A stretch of 64,000 nucleotides of DNA. Origin: SAR202 cluster bacterium (GTDB lineage Bacteria > Chloroflexota > Dehalococcoidia > Lucifugimonadales > Lucifugimonadaceae). Below the pieces are notes generated by a model. It was not told the DNA's origin. It did no database searches and saw only the letters and a program-made list of their open reading frames with translations. Below, one piece after another: positions 16,137-25,131 of this stretch. The position numbers and the translations under genes were made by a program. Position 1 is the first letter of the stretch. Each line of letters opens with the position of its first letter. The stretch spans positions 1 through 64,000 of the forward strand of contig VFGZ01000041.1 in the NCBI GenBank assembly GCA_009392215.1, read 5' to 3'.

Positions 16137-17489
16137 GTGGTGGATACCCCGCCTAAGTCGAAAAATAGAGTATTGCCCAAGTTGGAAGTACAAGGCCGTT
16201 CAAATTCTGAGGAAAAGGTGACTGAACTATCTCAGTCGCCTCAATCTAGGGATTTAAGTTTGTTTGGAAAAATCCAATCTGGGATACTCCATACGTTTGA
16301 ATCTCTGGAAAATCGTAATTTCAGGCTGTTGTGGTTCGGCATGGTATTTTCCATGTGGGGTATCCAGATGCAGATGGTGGCTCGTGGAATACTTGTTTAT
16401 GATTTGACAGGGGATTACACGATCACTGGATTCGTTGGTATGGGTTTTGCCCCAAGTCTCCTGGTAGTGTCTTTGTTCGGTGGAGTCTTGGGCGACCGGA
16501 TGGAACGCCGTTCTATTATCCAGATTGCACAACTGGTGAATGGGTTGCTGGCCGGCGTAGTGGGCGTTTTGATTCTTTTGGGCGTAATTGTGTGGCAACA
16601 TCTATTTTTAGTTTCAATGATTCAAGGTGCGATGTTTGCTTTTATGATGCCAGCCCGGCAGGCTGCCATACCCTCCCTGGTAAAGAAAAACCAATTGGCT
16701 AACGCGTTTGCTTTGAATGCTATGGCAATGAGCATGATGTCTCTGGTAGCACCAGCAATCGCGGGGTATGTGTATCAGTACATAGGGCCTGAAGTAGTTT
16801 ACTTTGGTATCTGTGCCGTGATGGTTAGTGCGGTGGTTTTCACTAGTATGGTGCCTAAGATGTATCCATCGGACAGATCTATTAAAGACAGCGTCGTGCG
16901 TAATATGCTGGCCGGATTTAGATACATTGGTCGAAACAAAATACTGCTTCAGTTGATGATATATAGCGTTGTGGTAGCTTTGCTAGCGATGCCCTTCAGG
17001 ATGCTGGTCCCTGCATACGCCAAAGACGTTTATGGGTCAGCTGGTTCATCGGTCGGTATCTTGTTGACTGCCACTGGTCTTGGTGCTTTGATTGGGTCAG
17101 TTGCGATTGCTAATCTTAGGGAAGGGCATCACCGTGGATGGATTTTAATCGGGGGAGCGCTGATTGCAGGACTTTCTCTCGCGCTAATATCTGGATTCCC
17201 GGTTTTTCTCGCTGGTGTTATAGCGATGGTTGGCACTGGTATTGGTGAACAAGCACGGTGGGCCCTCGGACAAAGTGTCATGATGGAAAATTCTGCTGAT
17301 GAATTCCGATCTAGGGTAATGAGTGTTTTGATGATGACGTATGGCCTAATGCCTCTAGGTATGTATCCTCTCGGTTGGTCTATGGAGCAATTTGGCGGTC
17401 AGCAGGCTGTGGGCATGATAGCTTTCTTATTAATAGGTTTTGGGGTTTTGTCTGTTTTTCTGTTGCCAAATCTCAGAAGGATAAAATAA
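16137..17489 (+). CDS. MFS transporter, first of a tandem pair
   Basis: 450 aa with about 12 transmembrane helices after a roughly 55-residue polar N-terminal extension. The core starts ENRNFRLLWFGMVFSMWGIQ and has the TM2-TM3 loop GGVLGDRMERRSI (G-x-x-x-D-R-x-x-R signature). It begins with GTG. It is closely similar in layout to the next gene: both have NFR/DFR.LWFGM, ARG.L, MPARQA and SRVMSV/GRVMGV segments in the same order, so the two are tandem paralogues of the EntS/MFS_3 type. Substrate unknown; two unequal neighbours could even work together. Confidence 0.87.
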   Translation: MVDTPPKSKNRVLPKLEVQGRSNSEEKVTELSQSPQSRDLSLFGKIQSGILHTFESLENRNFRLLWFGMVFSMWGIQMQMVARGILVYDLTGDYTITGFVGMGFAPSLLVVSLFGGVLGDRMERRSIIQIAQLVNGLLAGVVGVLILLGVIVWQHLFLVSMIQGAMFAFMMPARQAAIPSLVKKNQLANAFALNAMAMSMMSLVAPAIAGYVYQYIGPEVVYFGICAVMVSAVVFTSMVPKMYPSDRSIKDSVVRNMLAGFRYIGRNKILLQLMIYSVVVALLAMPFRMLVPAYAKDVYGSAGSSVGILLTATGLGALIGSVAIANLREGHHRGWILIGGALIAGLSLALISGFPVFLAGVIAMVGTGIGEQARWALGQSVMMENSADEFRSRVMSVLMMTYGLMPLGMYPLGWSMEQFGGQQAVGMIAFLLIGFGVLSVFLLPNLRRIK

Positions 17490-17624
17490 TCCGTCGGCAC
17501 GTATTCGTCAGAACGTTTTTCTGATGACCGGTTCCTGAGCAAAATAATCAAAAGTGATTGTCAGGTTGTAGATTATGGTGATAGAGATATAAATGGTCTT
17601 TTTGCATGATGTAGATCATCACCC

Positions 17625-18866
17625 TTGAAAATTCCCACTGTTGACGAAAAAAGATCCAACCGTTTAGCGTCACGAACTTTTTCATCCCTTGGGAATTCAG
17701 ATTTTCGGTCTTTATGGTTCGGGATGCTTTTGCTTATGGCAGGAGTGAACGTTCAGATGCTGGCTCGAGGTTATTTGACCTGGGAGCTTACGAAATCTCC
17801 AATCGCGGTTGTGGTGGTAGGTGCGGGATTTGCTCCACCGATATTGTTGTTTTCCTTATACGGCGGAGCGGCAGCCGACAGGTACGCTAGGAAGAGGATC
17901 ATTCAGATCTGTCAAGTAGGAATGCTGGTGATTACTCTTTTCATGGCCGTTTCGATCTCGACAAATACCGTGACCGTTTTCCACCTCGTTTTGGCCTCGA
18001 TAGGGCAAGGAGCTTTGTGGGCATTCCTGATGCCGGCACGTCAGGCAATTATTGGTCAGTTAGTTGATGAGAATCAACTTACCAATGCGGTGGCGCTGAA
18101 TTCTTCGGGCATGTCACTTATGACGGTGGCTGCTCCTGGTATAGGAGGCCTGATTTATGGGTTTGGTGGAGCTGCTGCGACTTATTACGTTATCTCCGTA
18201 CTGATTGCTAGTGCGATAGTGTTTATGAGCTTCGTTCCTTATGCGGTTCCGATACGTAAGGCCGGTAGGCGTATGTGGGCCGACATAAAACAGGGGATTA
18301 TCTATACACGTCGGAATCGTACTGTGTTGATGTTGTTGCTTATGTCATTGTCTACAGCGCTACTTGCTATGCCATTTCGTACTTTGATGCCGGTGCAGAT
18401 TGAAGAGGTATTCCATATGGAAGTCGAGGCCTTAGGTCTGCTTATGAGTATGATCGGAGTAGGAGCCTTATTTGGGTCACTGGTAATTGCAGGGCTTTCA
18501 AAAGCCAGCCACCGAGGCATGTTTTTGTTGGTCACAACTTTGATATCAGGGTTGGCCATCCTGCTTGTCTCTGCCACAACGTCGTATGTGGTAGCAGCAA
18601 TTATTATGGTTGTGATAGGAATCGGTGACTCTGGAAGAAGGTCACTTAACGCATCCCTTATCCTAGAGGAAACTGAGGAAGCTTACCGCGGTCGAGTAAT
18701 GGGTGTGTACATGATGAATTTTGGTCTTATGCCCCTTGGGGCCTTACCGCTGGGATTCATCGCTGCATCATTTGACGTACGTCTTGCGTTCGCTGTTGCA
18801 GGAGGTACATTGTTCATCACTACCCTTGGATTCGCAATCCTGACAAATCGTATCCGACGGTTGTAG
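17625..18866 (+). CDS. MFS transporter, second of a tandem pair
   Basis: 413 aa with about 12 transmembrane helices. The shared family landmarks are NSDFRSLWFGMLLLMAG, YGGAAADRYARKRI, FLMPARQAIIGQLV and YRGRVMGVYMMNFGLMPLG. It starts with TTG and lacks an obvious ribosome site, so the exact start is unsure. It lies 135 bases after its paralogue. The gap contains a short TCAGAA/TTCTGA stem at about 17511-17527 without a T tract, not enough for a terminator. It is followed by mutL after about 105 bases. Confidence 0.86.
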   Translation: MKIPTVDEKRSNRLASRTFSSLGNSDFRSLWFGMLLLMAGVNVQMLARGYLTWELTKSPIAVVVVGAGFAPPILLFSLYGGAAADRYARKRIIQICQVGMLVITLFMAVSISTNTVTVFHLVLASIGQGALWAFLMPARQAIIGQLVDENQLTNAVALNSSGMSLMTVAAPGIGGLIYGFGGAAATYYVISVLIASAIVFMSFVPYAVPIRKAGRRMWADIKQGIIYTRRNRTVLMLLLMSLSTALLAMPFRTLMPVQIEEVFHMEVEALGLLMSMIGVGALFGSLVIAGLSKASHRGMFLLVTTLISGLAILLVSATTSYVVAAIIMVVIGIGDSGRRSLNASLILEETEEAYRGRVMGVYMMNFGLMPLGALPLGFIAASFDVRLAFAVAGGTLFITTLGFAILTNRIRRL

Positions 18867-18971
18867 TTCGCAATTAACCTTTGGTAGGTTTTGAGCGGCA
18901 CAAGTAAACTTCTCTGTGCTGGCCCTTGATTATGGGTTAAGGCTTTGAACTGGTTTATGAATTGAGGACTG

Positions 18972-20750
18972 ATGTTGATGCAGATTAAAATTCTGAGTGA
19001 TGAGCTTGCATCTCGCATCGCGGCAGGGGAGGTTGTAGAGCGTCCAGCTTCGGTTGTCAAAGAACTCGTGGAAAACTCACTTGATGCCGGTTCCACGCGT
19101 GTGGATGTAAAGGTCATTGGTGGGGGCGTTAAGTCGATTCTTGTGATCGATAATGGGATGGGAATACCTCCCGAACAAATAACAACAGCGTTCGAGCGTT
19201 TCGCCACTTCAAAAATTGATGAATCATCCGACCTTATTTCGATCCCTACTTTAGGGTTTAGGGGAGAAGCTCTTCCATCAATAGCATCGGTAGCCCGAGT
19301 AGCCGTTGTTTCAATGTCCGTCGGCGCTAGTTACGGTGCCAAATACAATGTGGATTTTGGCGAGGCAGGGCCAGTAGGTAAAATTGGGACCCCTCAGGGG
19401 ACCCGTATTGAAGTCACAGATTTGTTTAAAAACACTCCGGCGCGGCTTAAGTTCCTGGGCTCATCTGGCCGAGAGCTTTCTCGGGTACAGTCGGTATTGG
19501 CGACGCTTGCTCTTGTGAATCCCGATGTAGCTTTCAACCTTGTTGCTGATGGTCGAGAGCGACTCAGGACCACAGGCTCGGGAAAGCTAATTGATTCAAT
19601 GGCCGGCATTTATGGTGAAAAAATCGCTGATCAAATGATTCCATTAGAATCGGACGCTTCCGGTGCGTTTGCGGTAGATGGACTTGTTAGTTCCCCTTCA
19701 CTGACACGCGCTAACCGGACGTACATTACGATCTCGGTGAATGGCCGGTATATACAGTCTCGCAGGTTGTCCTATGCTATCGAACAGGCTTATCACGGGT
19801 TTCTCCCCGATCGCAGGTTTCCGTTAGCGCTTCTAAGGATTCGTACCCCGCTTGAAGATGTTGATCCAAATGTGCACCCTGCGAAAGCAGAAGTTCGGTT
19901 TCTCCGGGAAGATCTTGTTTTCTCAATTGTTCAACGTGCTATACGCGGGGTCTTGTCTGTTTCTGCACCAATTCATGAAATTGGTTCAAGCACGACAGTG
20001 GCTTCATACGGCTCAACTGGAACGCGCGAAGTACGGATATCATCAAGGCAAGGAAGTTTGGTTGAGAAATCTGATCCTGTACTGAAAACCGTGCAGACGA
20101 AGTCGTCTGAAATAGAGGACGATATTGCATCTAAGTTTTACCAGAGTGGACCTACTCCTCGTGAGGCACTGCCTGTTTTACGTGTAATAGGACAAACTCA
20201 CGAGACCTATATTGTTGCCGAAGGCCCTGAAGGGTTATATCTGATCGACCAGCATGCTGCTCATGAGCGTGTCACTTTTGAACTGGTGAAACACCGTTAC
20301 GATAATGGTGGGTCAGAATATCAATCGCTACTGGAACCTCTCACCGTCGATTTGTCTCCTGGGCTAATGACCACCGCTCAAGAACATCAGGAAGATTTGA
20401 ATAAGGTTGGCTGGAGATTTGAGGAATTTGGTAAGAGTAGTTTGATACTCAGGAGTGTGCCTGGGCCATTATCGGCGAAAGTTAGCGCGGACGGTGCCGC
20501 TGAGGTTCTTGTCGAGGTTCTTGATGAACTTGCTTTAGGTGGGAGTGGGGATACGTGGAACCATCGTTTGATTGCTACTATTGCCTGTCATGCATCTGTT
20601 CGAGCCGGCCAAGTTCTTTCGATTGATGATTGTAAAAACTTGGTTCGCCAACTTGAAGGGGCAGTTCGTCCCAATACTTGCCCGCATGGACGACCAACTA
20701 TTGTGCGATTGAGGGTTAATGACCTCGAACGTGAATTTAAGCGTCGTTAA
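18972..20750 (+). CDS. mutL: DNA mismatch repair protein MutL (endonuclease-type)
   Basis: 592 aa. The N-terminal GHKL ATPase is complete: RIAAGEVVERP, KELVENSLDAG (catalytic Glu and Asn), DNGMGI and FRGEALPSIASV. The C-terminal domain holds the endonuclease metal site: DQHAAHERVTFE near residue 426 matches DQHA(x2)E(x4)E exactly, with supporting ACHAS near 538 and CPHGRP near 569. It therefore should nick DNA itself, as in bacteria without MutH. No mutS is in the window. A GAGGA site precedes ATG 18972; the second ATG (18978) is an alternative. The stop codon sits inside a 12-bp perfect palindrome. Confidence 0.97.
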   Translation: MLMQIKILSDELASRIAAGEVVERPASVVKELVENSLDAGSTRVDVKVIGGGVKSILVIDNGMGIPPEQITTAFERFATSKIDESSDLISIPTLGFRGEALPSIASVARVAVVSMSVGASYGAKYNVDFGEAGPVGKIGTPQGTRIEVTDLFKNTPARLKFLGSSGRELSRVQSVLATLALVNPDVAFNLVADGRERLRTTGSGKLIDSMAGIYGEKIADQMIPLESDASGAFAVDGLVSSPSLTRANRTYITISVNGRYIQSRRLSYAIEQAYHGFLPDRRFPLALLRIRTPLEDVDPNVHPAKAEVRFLREDLVFSIVQRAIRGVLSVSAPIHEIGSSTTVASYGSTGTREVRISSRQGSLVEKSDPVLKTVQTKSSEIEDDIASKFYQSGPTPREALPVLRVIGQTHETYIVAEGPEGLYLIDQHAAHERVTFELVKHRYDNGGSEYQSLLEPLTVDLSPGLMTTAQEHQEDLNKVGWRFEEFGKSSLILRSVPGPLSAKVSADGAAEVLVEVLDELALGGSGDTWNHRLIATIACHASVRAGQVLSIDDCKNLVRQLEGAVRPNTCPHGRPTIVRLRVNDLEREFKRR

Positions 20751-20777
20751 CGACTGATTTTGATTGCTATAGCAATC
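20743..20777. other. Two perfect palindromes at the convergent mutL/SMP-30 junction
   Basis: GTCGTTAACGAC (20743-20754) contains the mutL stop codon, and GATTGCTATAGCAATC (20762-20777) contains the stop codon of the convergent SMP-30 gene. The second can fold as a 6-bp stem with a TATA loop on either strand, preceded by TTTT on one side. They may act as a compact bidirectional transcription stop. Confidence 0.45.
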
Positions 20778-21609
20778 GTAATCCGGCAACAGGATGGCGG
20801 AACTGATACACGGCGTTCTGGGCTACTCCACATACATACACGGTTTTCATGTCATCGCCTCCGAACGCTAGATTTGCCGGAACCCAATCTGGTAAATGGT
20901 AGAGATCGATTAAAGTACCTGTTTTATCGAGATAAGCTATCGCTCGAATACCCGGTAAAGATTGGAGTATGTTTCCATCGATATCTACTGCCAATCCATC
21001 CGGGTTTCCCGGTTCTCGGAATCTGCGAATCAAATGCTGGTCTAGTAAATAACCATTCTCATCGATGGTAAAGGAAACGAGGCGTTGCGCACGGCTTTCA
21101 GAGACATATACGTTTGAGCGGTCTGCCGACACAGCTATTCCATTTGGGAATGCTAGATCGTTGGCGAATGCACTGACCTGGCCAGATGGCGTAACTTTGT
21201 ATACAGGACTAATAGCGGGGTCTGGCAAGGGTCTGCGAACTGGATCCGTGAAAAGTAGGTCTCCGTTTGGTAAAAAACAGAGATCATTCGGTCCACCTAA
21301 TGCTGTGCCGTCATATTCGTCTACAAATATTTCGGTCTTACCGGACGTATCGATATGTAGAATTGCTTTTAGTGCCGCATCTGCTACAAACATTTCTCCT
21401 GCGGCATTGAAGACCAGTCCATTTGGACGGCCGCCTGTCGTAGCAACCTCTTTGATTGTTCCGTCATTGGACACTCGAATGATGGATGACTCATCTGCGC
21501 TTACCAGATGAAGGGCTCCATTAGGATCGATCGCAGGGCCTTCTGGACCTTGAACGCCAGAGGCTAGTAAACGAAATTCAGAAGGTATGTTTGTTAGGTT
21601 GCTGCTCAT
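20767..21609 (-). CDS. SMP-30/gluconolactonase family protein
   Basis: 280 aa six-bladed beta-propeller. The divalent-metal ligands expected for the family are visible in order: Glu in GPEGPAIDPNG, Asn in GGPNDLCFLPNG, Asn in FPNGIAVSAD and Asp in NPDGLAVDIDG. Members hydrolyse sugar lactones or related esters. No signal peptide is present, so it is cytoplasmic. It is a single gene, convergent with mutL and divergent from the menaquinone operon 235 bases away. It could serve the sugar-acid pathways elsewhere in the window, though it is not adjacent to them. Confidence 0.88.
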   Translation of the reverse strand: MSSNLTNIPSEFRLLASGVQGPEGPAIDPNGALHLVSADESSIIRVSNDGTIKEVATTGGRPNGLVFNAAGEMFVADAALKAILHIDTSGKTEIFVDEYDGTALGGPNDLCFLPNGDLLFTDPVRRPLPDPAISPVYKVTPSGQVSAFANDLAFPNGIAVSADRSNVYVSESRAQRLVSFTIDENGYLLDQHLIRRFREPGNPDGLAVDIDGNILQSLPGIRAIAYLDKTGTLIDLYHLPDWVPANLAFGGDDMKTVYVCGVAQNAVYQFRHPVAGLRLL

Positions 21610-21685
21610 AGTGTTTCAATGAAGATTATGCCTCGCCCCGGATCTGATCAAATATCAAGAGCTTTTTGCATTACCTCGATAGTAA

Positions 21686-21712
21686 TTGTCGGGGATAAAT
21701 ACCGTCTATAAA
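21686..21712 (+). promoter_or_regulatory. Candidate promoter of the menaquinone operon
   Basis: TTGTCG (21686-21691) and TATAAA (21707-21712) are separated by 15 bases, slightly short for sigma-70, and lie about 130 bases upstream of mqnP. It is the best -35/-10 pair I can find in this intergenic region, but the match is only moderate. Confidence 0.28.
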
Positions 21713-21844
21713 ATGGTGATGTAAAAAAACCGACTCGCTGCTCGATTTTGTCCTCGCAATAATCATAAATGTTACTTTGCCGGCATCTTATACAAAACCT
21801 TTCTCGCTCGCTTCAGTACGATCATCACTTGTAAAGGTTTTACC

Positions 21845-22729
21845 ATGAACAAATATGTACTACTAAGTGGGACGCCTCTTTGGAAGCGAGTCGGTGTATT
21901 TCTTGAAGCTATCAAGTTTGAACACTCTGTTTTTGCACTTCCTTTCGCTATTCTGGCGGCATTTATATCAGCAGGCGGCTGGCCTGATCTAACGGATTTT
22001 ATTTGGGTGGTTGTTGCGATGGTAAGTATGCGTACGTTTGGTATGTCGGCTAATCGCCTGATAGATGCAGAGATCGATGCCCATAACCCGCGTACTGCGA
22101 TGCGTGCGATTCCTACCGGAGACATTAGCCGCTTTGCAATGACATGCTATATGTCTCTAGCTGCGTTGATCTTCGTTGCCGCAATATCTCAACTTCATCC
22201 GGTCACATGGTGGTTAGCTCCCATCCCTTTGGGGGTTCTGGTTGGATATCCCTATCTCAAACGGTTTACCTGGTTAGCTCATTTTGGGTTGGGTGCTGTG
22301 TACTTAATTGTTCCCCCGGCTGTTTCGTTGGCGTTGACGGGTACTATGCCTTTTGGTTTTGTGTTAATCGGTCTAGGTTCTATGGTCTGGGTAGTTGGAT
22401 TTGATGTCCTGTACGCCACCGCTGATTTTCAGGTTGACCGTGACCAGGGCCTGTATTCAGTGCCGTCGAGATTCGGCATCCCGACGGCACTTGTAATTTC
22501 CAAAGGATTACATTTAATTGCCGTGCTTTTGCTGGTAATTGCTGGTTTGGTGTTTGGATCACATTTGCTTTACTTCGTTGGAGTTGCTTTGGTCGCATTG
22601 CTTTTATCCTACGAGCAGTCACTCGTGTCTTCCGATGATCTGTCGAAACTTAATATGGCGTTTTTTACGATGAATGGGGTTATAGCCATTATTTTTGGGA
22701 TTTTTGTCGTGATTGGAGAGTTAATCTGA
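21845..22729 (+). CDS. mqnP: UbiA-family prenyltransferase of the futalosine pathway
   Basis: 294 aa integral membrane enzyme with about eight or nine helices. The first Asp-rich motif reads NRLIDAEIDAHNPRTAMR near residue 65, and the second is YATADFQVDRDQG near 190; both bind the Mg-diphosphate of the polyprenyl donor. The NPRTA form of the first motif is characteristic of the MqnP branch that prenylates 1,4-dihydroxy-6-naphthoate. AAAGGT precedes the ATG. Its stop overlaps the start of the ubiX-like gene (TGATG), and all remaining futalosine genes follow in the same direction. Confidence 0.9.
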   Translation: MNKYVLLSGTPLWKRVGVFLEAIKFEHSVFALPFAILAAFISAGGWPDLTDFIWVVVAMVSMRTFGMSANRLIDAEIDAHNPRTAMRAIPTGDISRFAMTCYMSLAALIFVAAISQLHPVTWWLAPIPLGVLVGYPYLKRFTWLAHFGLGAVYLIVPPAVSLALTGTMPFGFVLIGLGSMVWVVGFDVLYATADFQVDRDQGLYSVPSRFGIPTALVISKGLHLIAVLLLVIAGLVFGSHLLYFVGVALVALLLSYEQSLVSSDDLSKLNMAFFTMNGVIAIIFGIFVVIGELI

Positions 22730-23370
22730 TGGGTGTATACGTACTAGGTATAGCCGGGGCCAGTGGAGCGCCGTATGCCAGGCGGGTTCTTGAACAAATG
22801 CTTGCGGGAGGGCACGAAGTCAAACTTGTGATTTCGGATGCCGGGCGCAAGGTTATTGATGTGGAAGAGGGTCTCGTGCTCACTGGTAATACTGAAACCG
22901 ACACTCCATCGATTCTGCAATGGACTGAGAGCACCTCCAGCGTTGGAAGGTTGCAGATGTATCACCATAAAGATGTCGCCGCTCCGATAGCATCGGGGTC
23001 GTTTCCAATAGACGGGATGGTCGTTGTTCCGTGTTCTGGTGGGACGCTTGGTAGGATCGCTCACGGAGTCTCCAACGGTTTACTGGAGCGGGCAGCTGAT
23101 GTTTGTTTGAAGGAACGCCGTCGTCTTGTTCTTGTTCCTAGAGAAATGCCTCTAAGCCTAATTCATCTTCGAAATATGACAGCTGTTACCGAAGCTGGTG
23201 CGATTGTTTTACCGGCATCTCCGGGTTTTTACCATGCTCCAACCCAAATTGATGATCTTATTGACATGGTCGCGGGACGTATTCTTTCGGTCTTAGGTAT
23301 TAACTCTTCATTGATGAAACCATGGACAGGCCCTGAGGAGTCATCTTACTTGGATGGGGAGTTACTTTAG
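22729..23370 (+). CDS. ubiX: UbiX-type flavin prenyltransferase
   Basis: 213 aa. It makes the prenylated FMN cofactor needed by UbiD-type decarboxylases, from FMN and dimethylallyl phosphate. Motifs: GIAGASGAPYARRVLEQM (FMN-binding N-terminus), the Ser-rich VVPCSGGTLGRIAHG, and LVPREMPLSLIHLRNM. The gene starts on the last base of mqnP's stop and is followed directly by the ubiD-like gene, so the cofactor maker and user are co-translated. Here it serves the menaquinone decarboxylation step (called MqnM in some schemes). Confidence 0.93.
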   Translation: MGVYVLGIAGASGAPYARRVLEQMLAGGHEVKLVISDAGRKVIDVEEGLVLTGNTETDTPSILQWTESTSSVGRLQMYHHKDVAAPIASGSFPIDGMVVVPCSGGTLGRIAHGVSNGLLERAADVCLKERRRLVLVPREMPLSLIHLRNMTAVTEAGAIVLPASPGFYHAPTQIDDLIDMVAGRILSVLGINSSLMKPWTGPEESSYLDGELL

Positions 23371-25131
23371 TTGGCGTTCACCGATCTGCAATCGTTTCTT
23401 GACTTGCTTGAAAAAGAGGGTGAGTTGAAGAGGGTGACCGAAGTGGTCGATCCAGAGTTAGAAGTGACGGAAATTGCAACCCGGGCAGTCAAGGAAAATT
23501 TGCCAGCACTTCTTTTTGAAAACGTCAAAGGCTCGCAATATCCTCTGGTGATTAATTCTATGGCCACTATGCGGCGAATTGAGCTGTCTTTAGGCCGTCC
23601 ACCCGATGCTTTGGGTGAAGAGATTGTGCGGTTTATGGAAGATGTTAACCCTCCAAGTCCAGGTGCCTTGTGGCGTAATCGTAAAACAGCGTGGCGCTTG
23701 CTCAAAATCCGACCTAAATTAACTCGCGGTGCACTTTCTCAGCAGGTTGTCGAAGAGCCTCACCTAGAGGAACTTCCGACTTTGAAGTGTTGGCCTGAAG
23801 ATGGTGGACGTTTCGTTACCCTTCCTCTGGTAATGAGCAGAGATCCTAAAACGGGTGCTGGGAATATGGGGATGTATCGAATGCAGGTTTATGACCAGCG
23901 TACTACCGGGATGCATATGCAACTTCAGAAAGGTGGTGGGTTCCATTATCAGACAGCGGAGAAAGCCGGGGAACCATTGGAGATGGCTGTGGCGATAGGA
24001 GGGGATCCTTCTTTGATATTAGCGGCTATCATGCCGTTGCCGGAAGGATTAGATGAGGTTGCTTTTTCTGGGATTGTACGGGGACGTCGTACTCCGCTAG
24101 TTAAAGCTAAAACGGTGGATTTAAGAGTGCCCGCACATGCTGAGTTTATATTCGAAGGGATCCTGAGACCTGGAATACGCAGGCACGAAGGGCCATTTGG
24201 TGATCATTTTGGGCATTATTCCGCATCAGCCGATCATCCTGTGTTTGAAATAAGCCGAGTTACCCGTCGCAAAAACGCGGTATACCCTGCAACGGTTGTG
24301 GGCCGTCCACCACAAGAAGATCGATATTTGGGCGATGCAGCTCAACTTGCTTTGACGCCGTTGATTCGTCTCATAAGACGAGAAGTTAAGGATATGTGGG
24401 CCTACTACGAAGCGGGTTTTCATAACCTGCTGGTGGTTTCTGTAAATCCTCGTTATCAGCGTGAACCACTCAAAACAGCCCTGGGATTATTAGGTGAGGG
24501 GCAACTTTCTCTGACAAAGAATCTTGTACTTGTCGGGCCCGAGGTAAACCCAAGAGATCGTAGTGAGGTCATCCAGGCGATTCGTAGAAACTTCGATCCC
24601 GTTAATGACTTTCACCTGATCGCTCGTACGGCATCTGACACGTTGGATTTCACGGGAGAGGCGGTGCACAAGGGATCGAAGATGATCCTTGATGCGACGG
24701 CCGGCTCATCAGGGGAAGGGAGTCCTACCGCGGTTGCATTGCCTTCAAACCTCGCGTCCATGTCACCGTTTATTTATAAATACAGGCTTGTAGGCAAGAC
24801 TATGCTGATAATTCAGGTATCTGAATCAGGAAGATCTGTCGTGCAGAAGTTAGTGGACAACCCTCTTTTAGTTGGAGTAAAAATCGTCGCCGCCGTCTCC
24901 GATGATGTGGATATTGAGGACGATGAAAGTCTTTTATGGGGGATATTCACAAGATTTGATGCGGTACTTGACGTTATGTTTTCGCATACTGAATTTCGAG
25001 GTCTTGCCCCAGTGTATTCCGGAGTTATGGGAATAGATGCGACCTGGAAACAGGGTTACCAAAAACCATTGGTTATGGACCCTGAAATAATAAAGAAAGT
25101 AGATTCGGAATGGTCCCGATACTCGAAGTAG
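23371..25131 (+). CDS. UbiD-family decarboxylase of the futalosine menaquinone pathway
   Basis: 586 aa prFMN-dependent decarboxylase. The UbiD active-site segment RHEGPFGDHFGHYS, with the catalytic Glu, is present near residue 270, along with MQLQKGGGFHYQ in the cofactor domain. TTG follows the ubiX stop immediately, with GGGGAG nine bases upstream. Its 3' end overlaps mqnE by 22 bases. In this setting it should remove the carboxyl group from the prenylated dihydroxynaphthoate (a step named MqnL in some literature). It is longer than E. coli UbiD (about 497), mostly in the C-terminal third. Confidence 0.92.
   Translation: MAFTDLQSFLDLLEKEGELKRVTEVVDPELEVTEIATRAVKENLPALLFENVKGSQYPLVINSMATMRRIELSLGRPPDALGEEIVRFMEDVNPPSPGALWRNRKTAWRLLKIRPKLTRGALSQQVVEEPHLEELPTLKCWPEDGGRFVTLPLVMSRDPKTGAGNMGMYRMQVYDQRTTGMHMQLQKGGGFHYQTAEKAGEPLEMAVAIGGDPSLILAAIMPLPEGLDEVAFSGIVRGRRTPLVKAKTVDLRVPAHAEFIFEGILRPGIRRHEGPFGDHFGHYSASADHPVFEISRVTRRKNAVYPATVVGRPPQEDRYLGDAAQLALTPLIRLIRREVKDMWAYYEAGFHNLLVVSVNPRYQREPLKTALGLLGEGQLSLTKNLVLVGPEVNPRDRSEVIQAIRRNFDPVNDFHLIARTASDTLDFTGEAVHKGSKMILDATAGSSGEGSPTAVALPSNLASMSPFIYKYRLVGKTMLIIQVSESGRSVVQKLVDNPLLVGVKIVAAVSDDVDIEDDESLLWGIFTRFDAVLDVMFSHTEFRGLAPVYSGVMGIDATWKQGYQKPLVMDPEIIKKVDSEWSRYSK

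Noticed and set aside
17505-17535. Hairpin between the two MFS genes as a terminator
   Set aside because: Only six base pairs (TCAGAA/TTCTGA) with no T tract afterwards.
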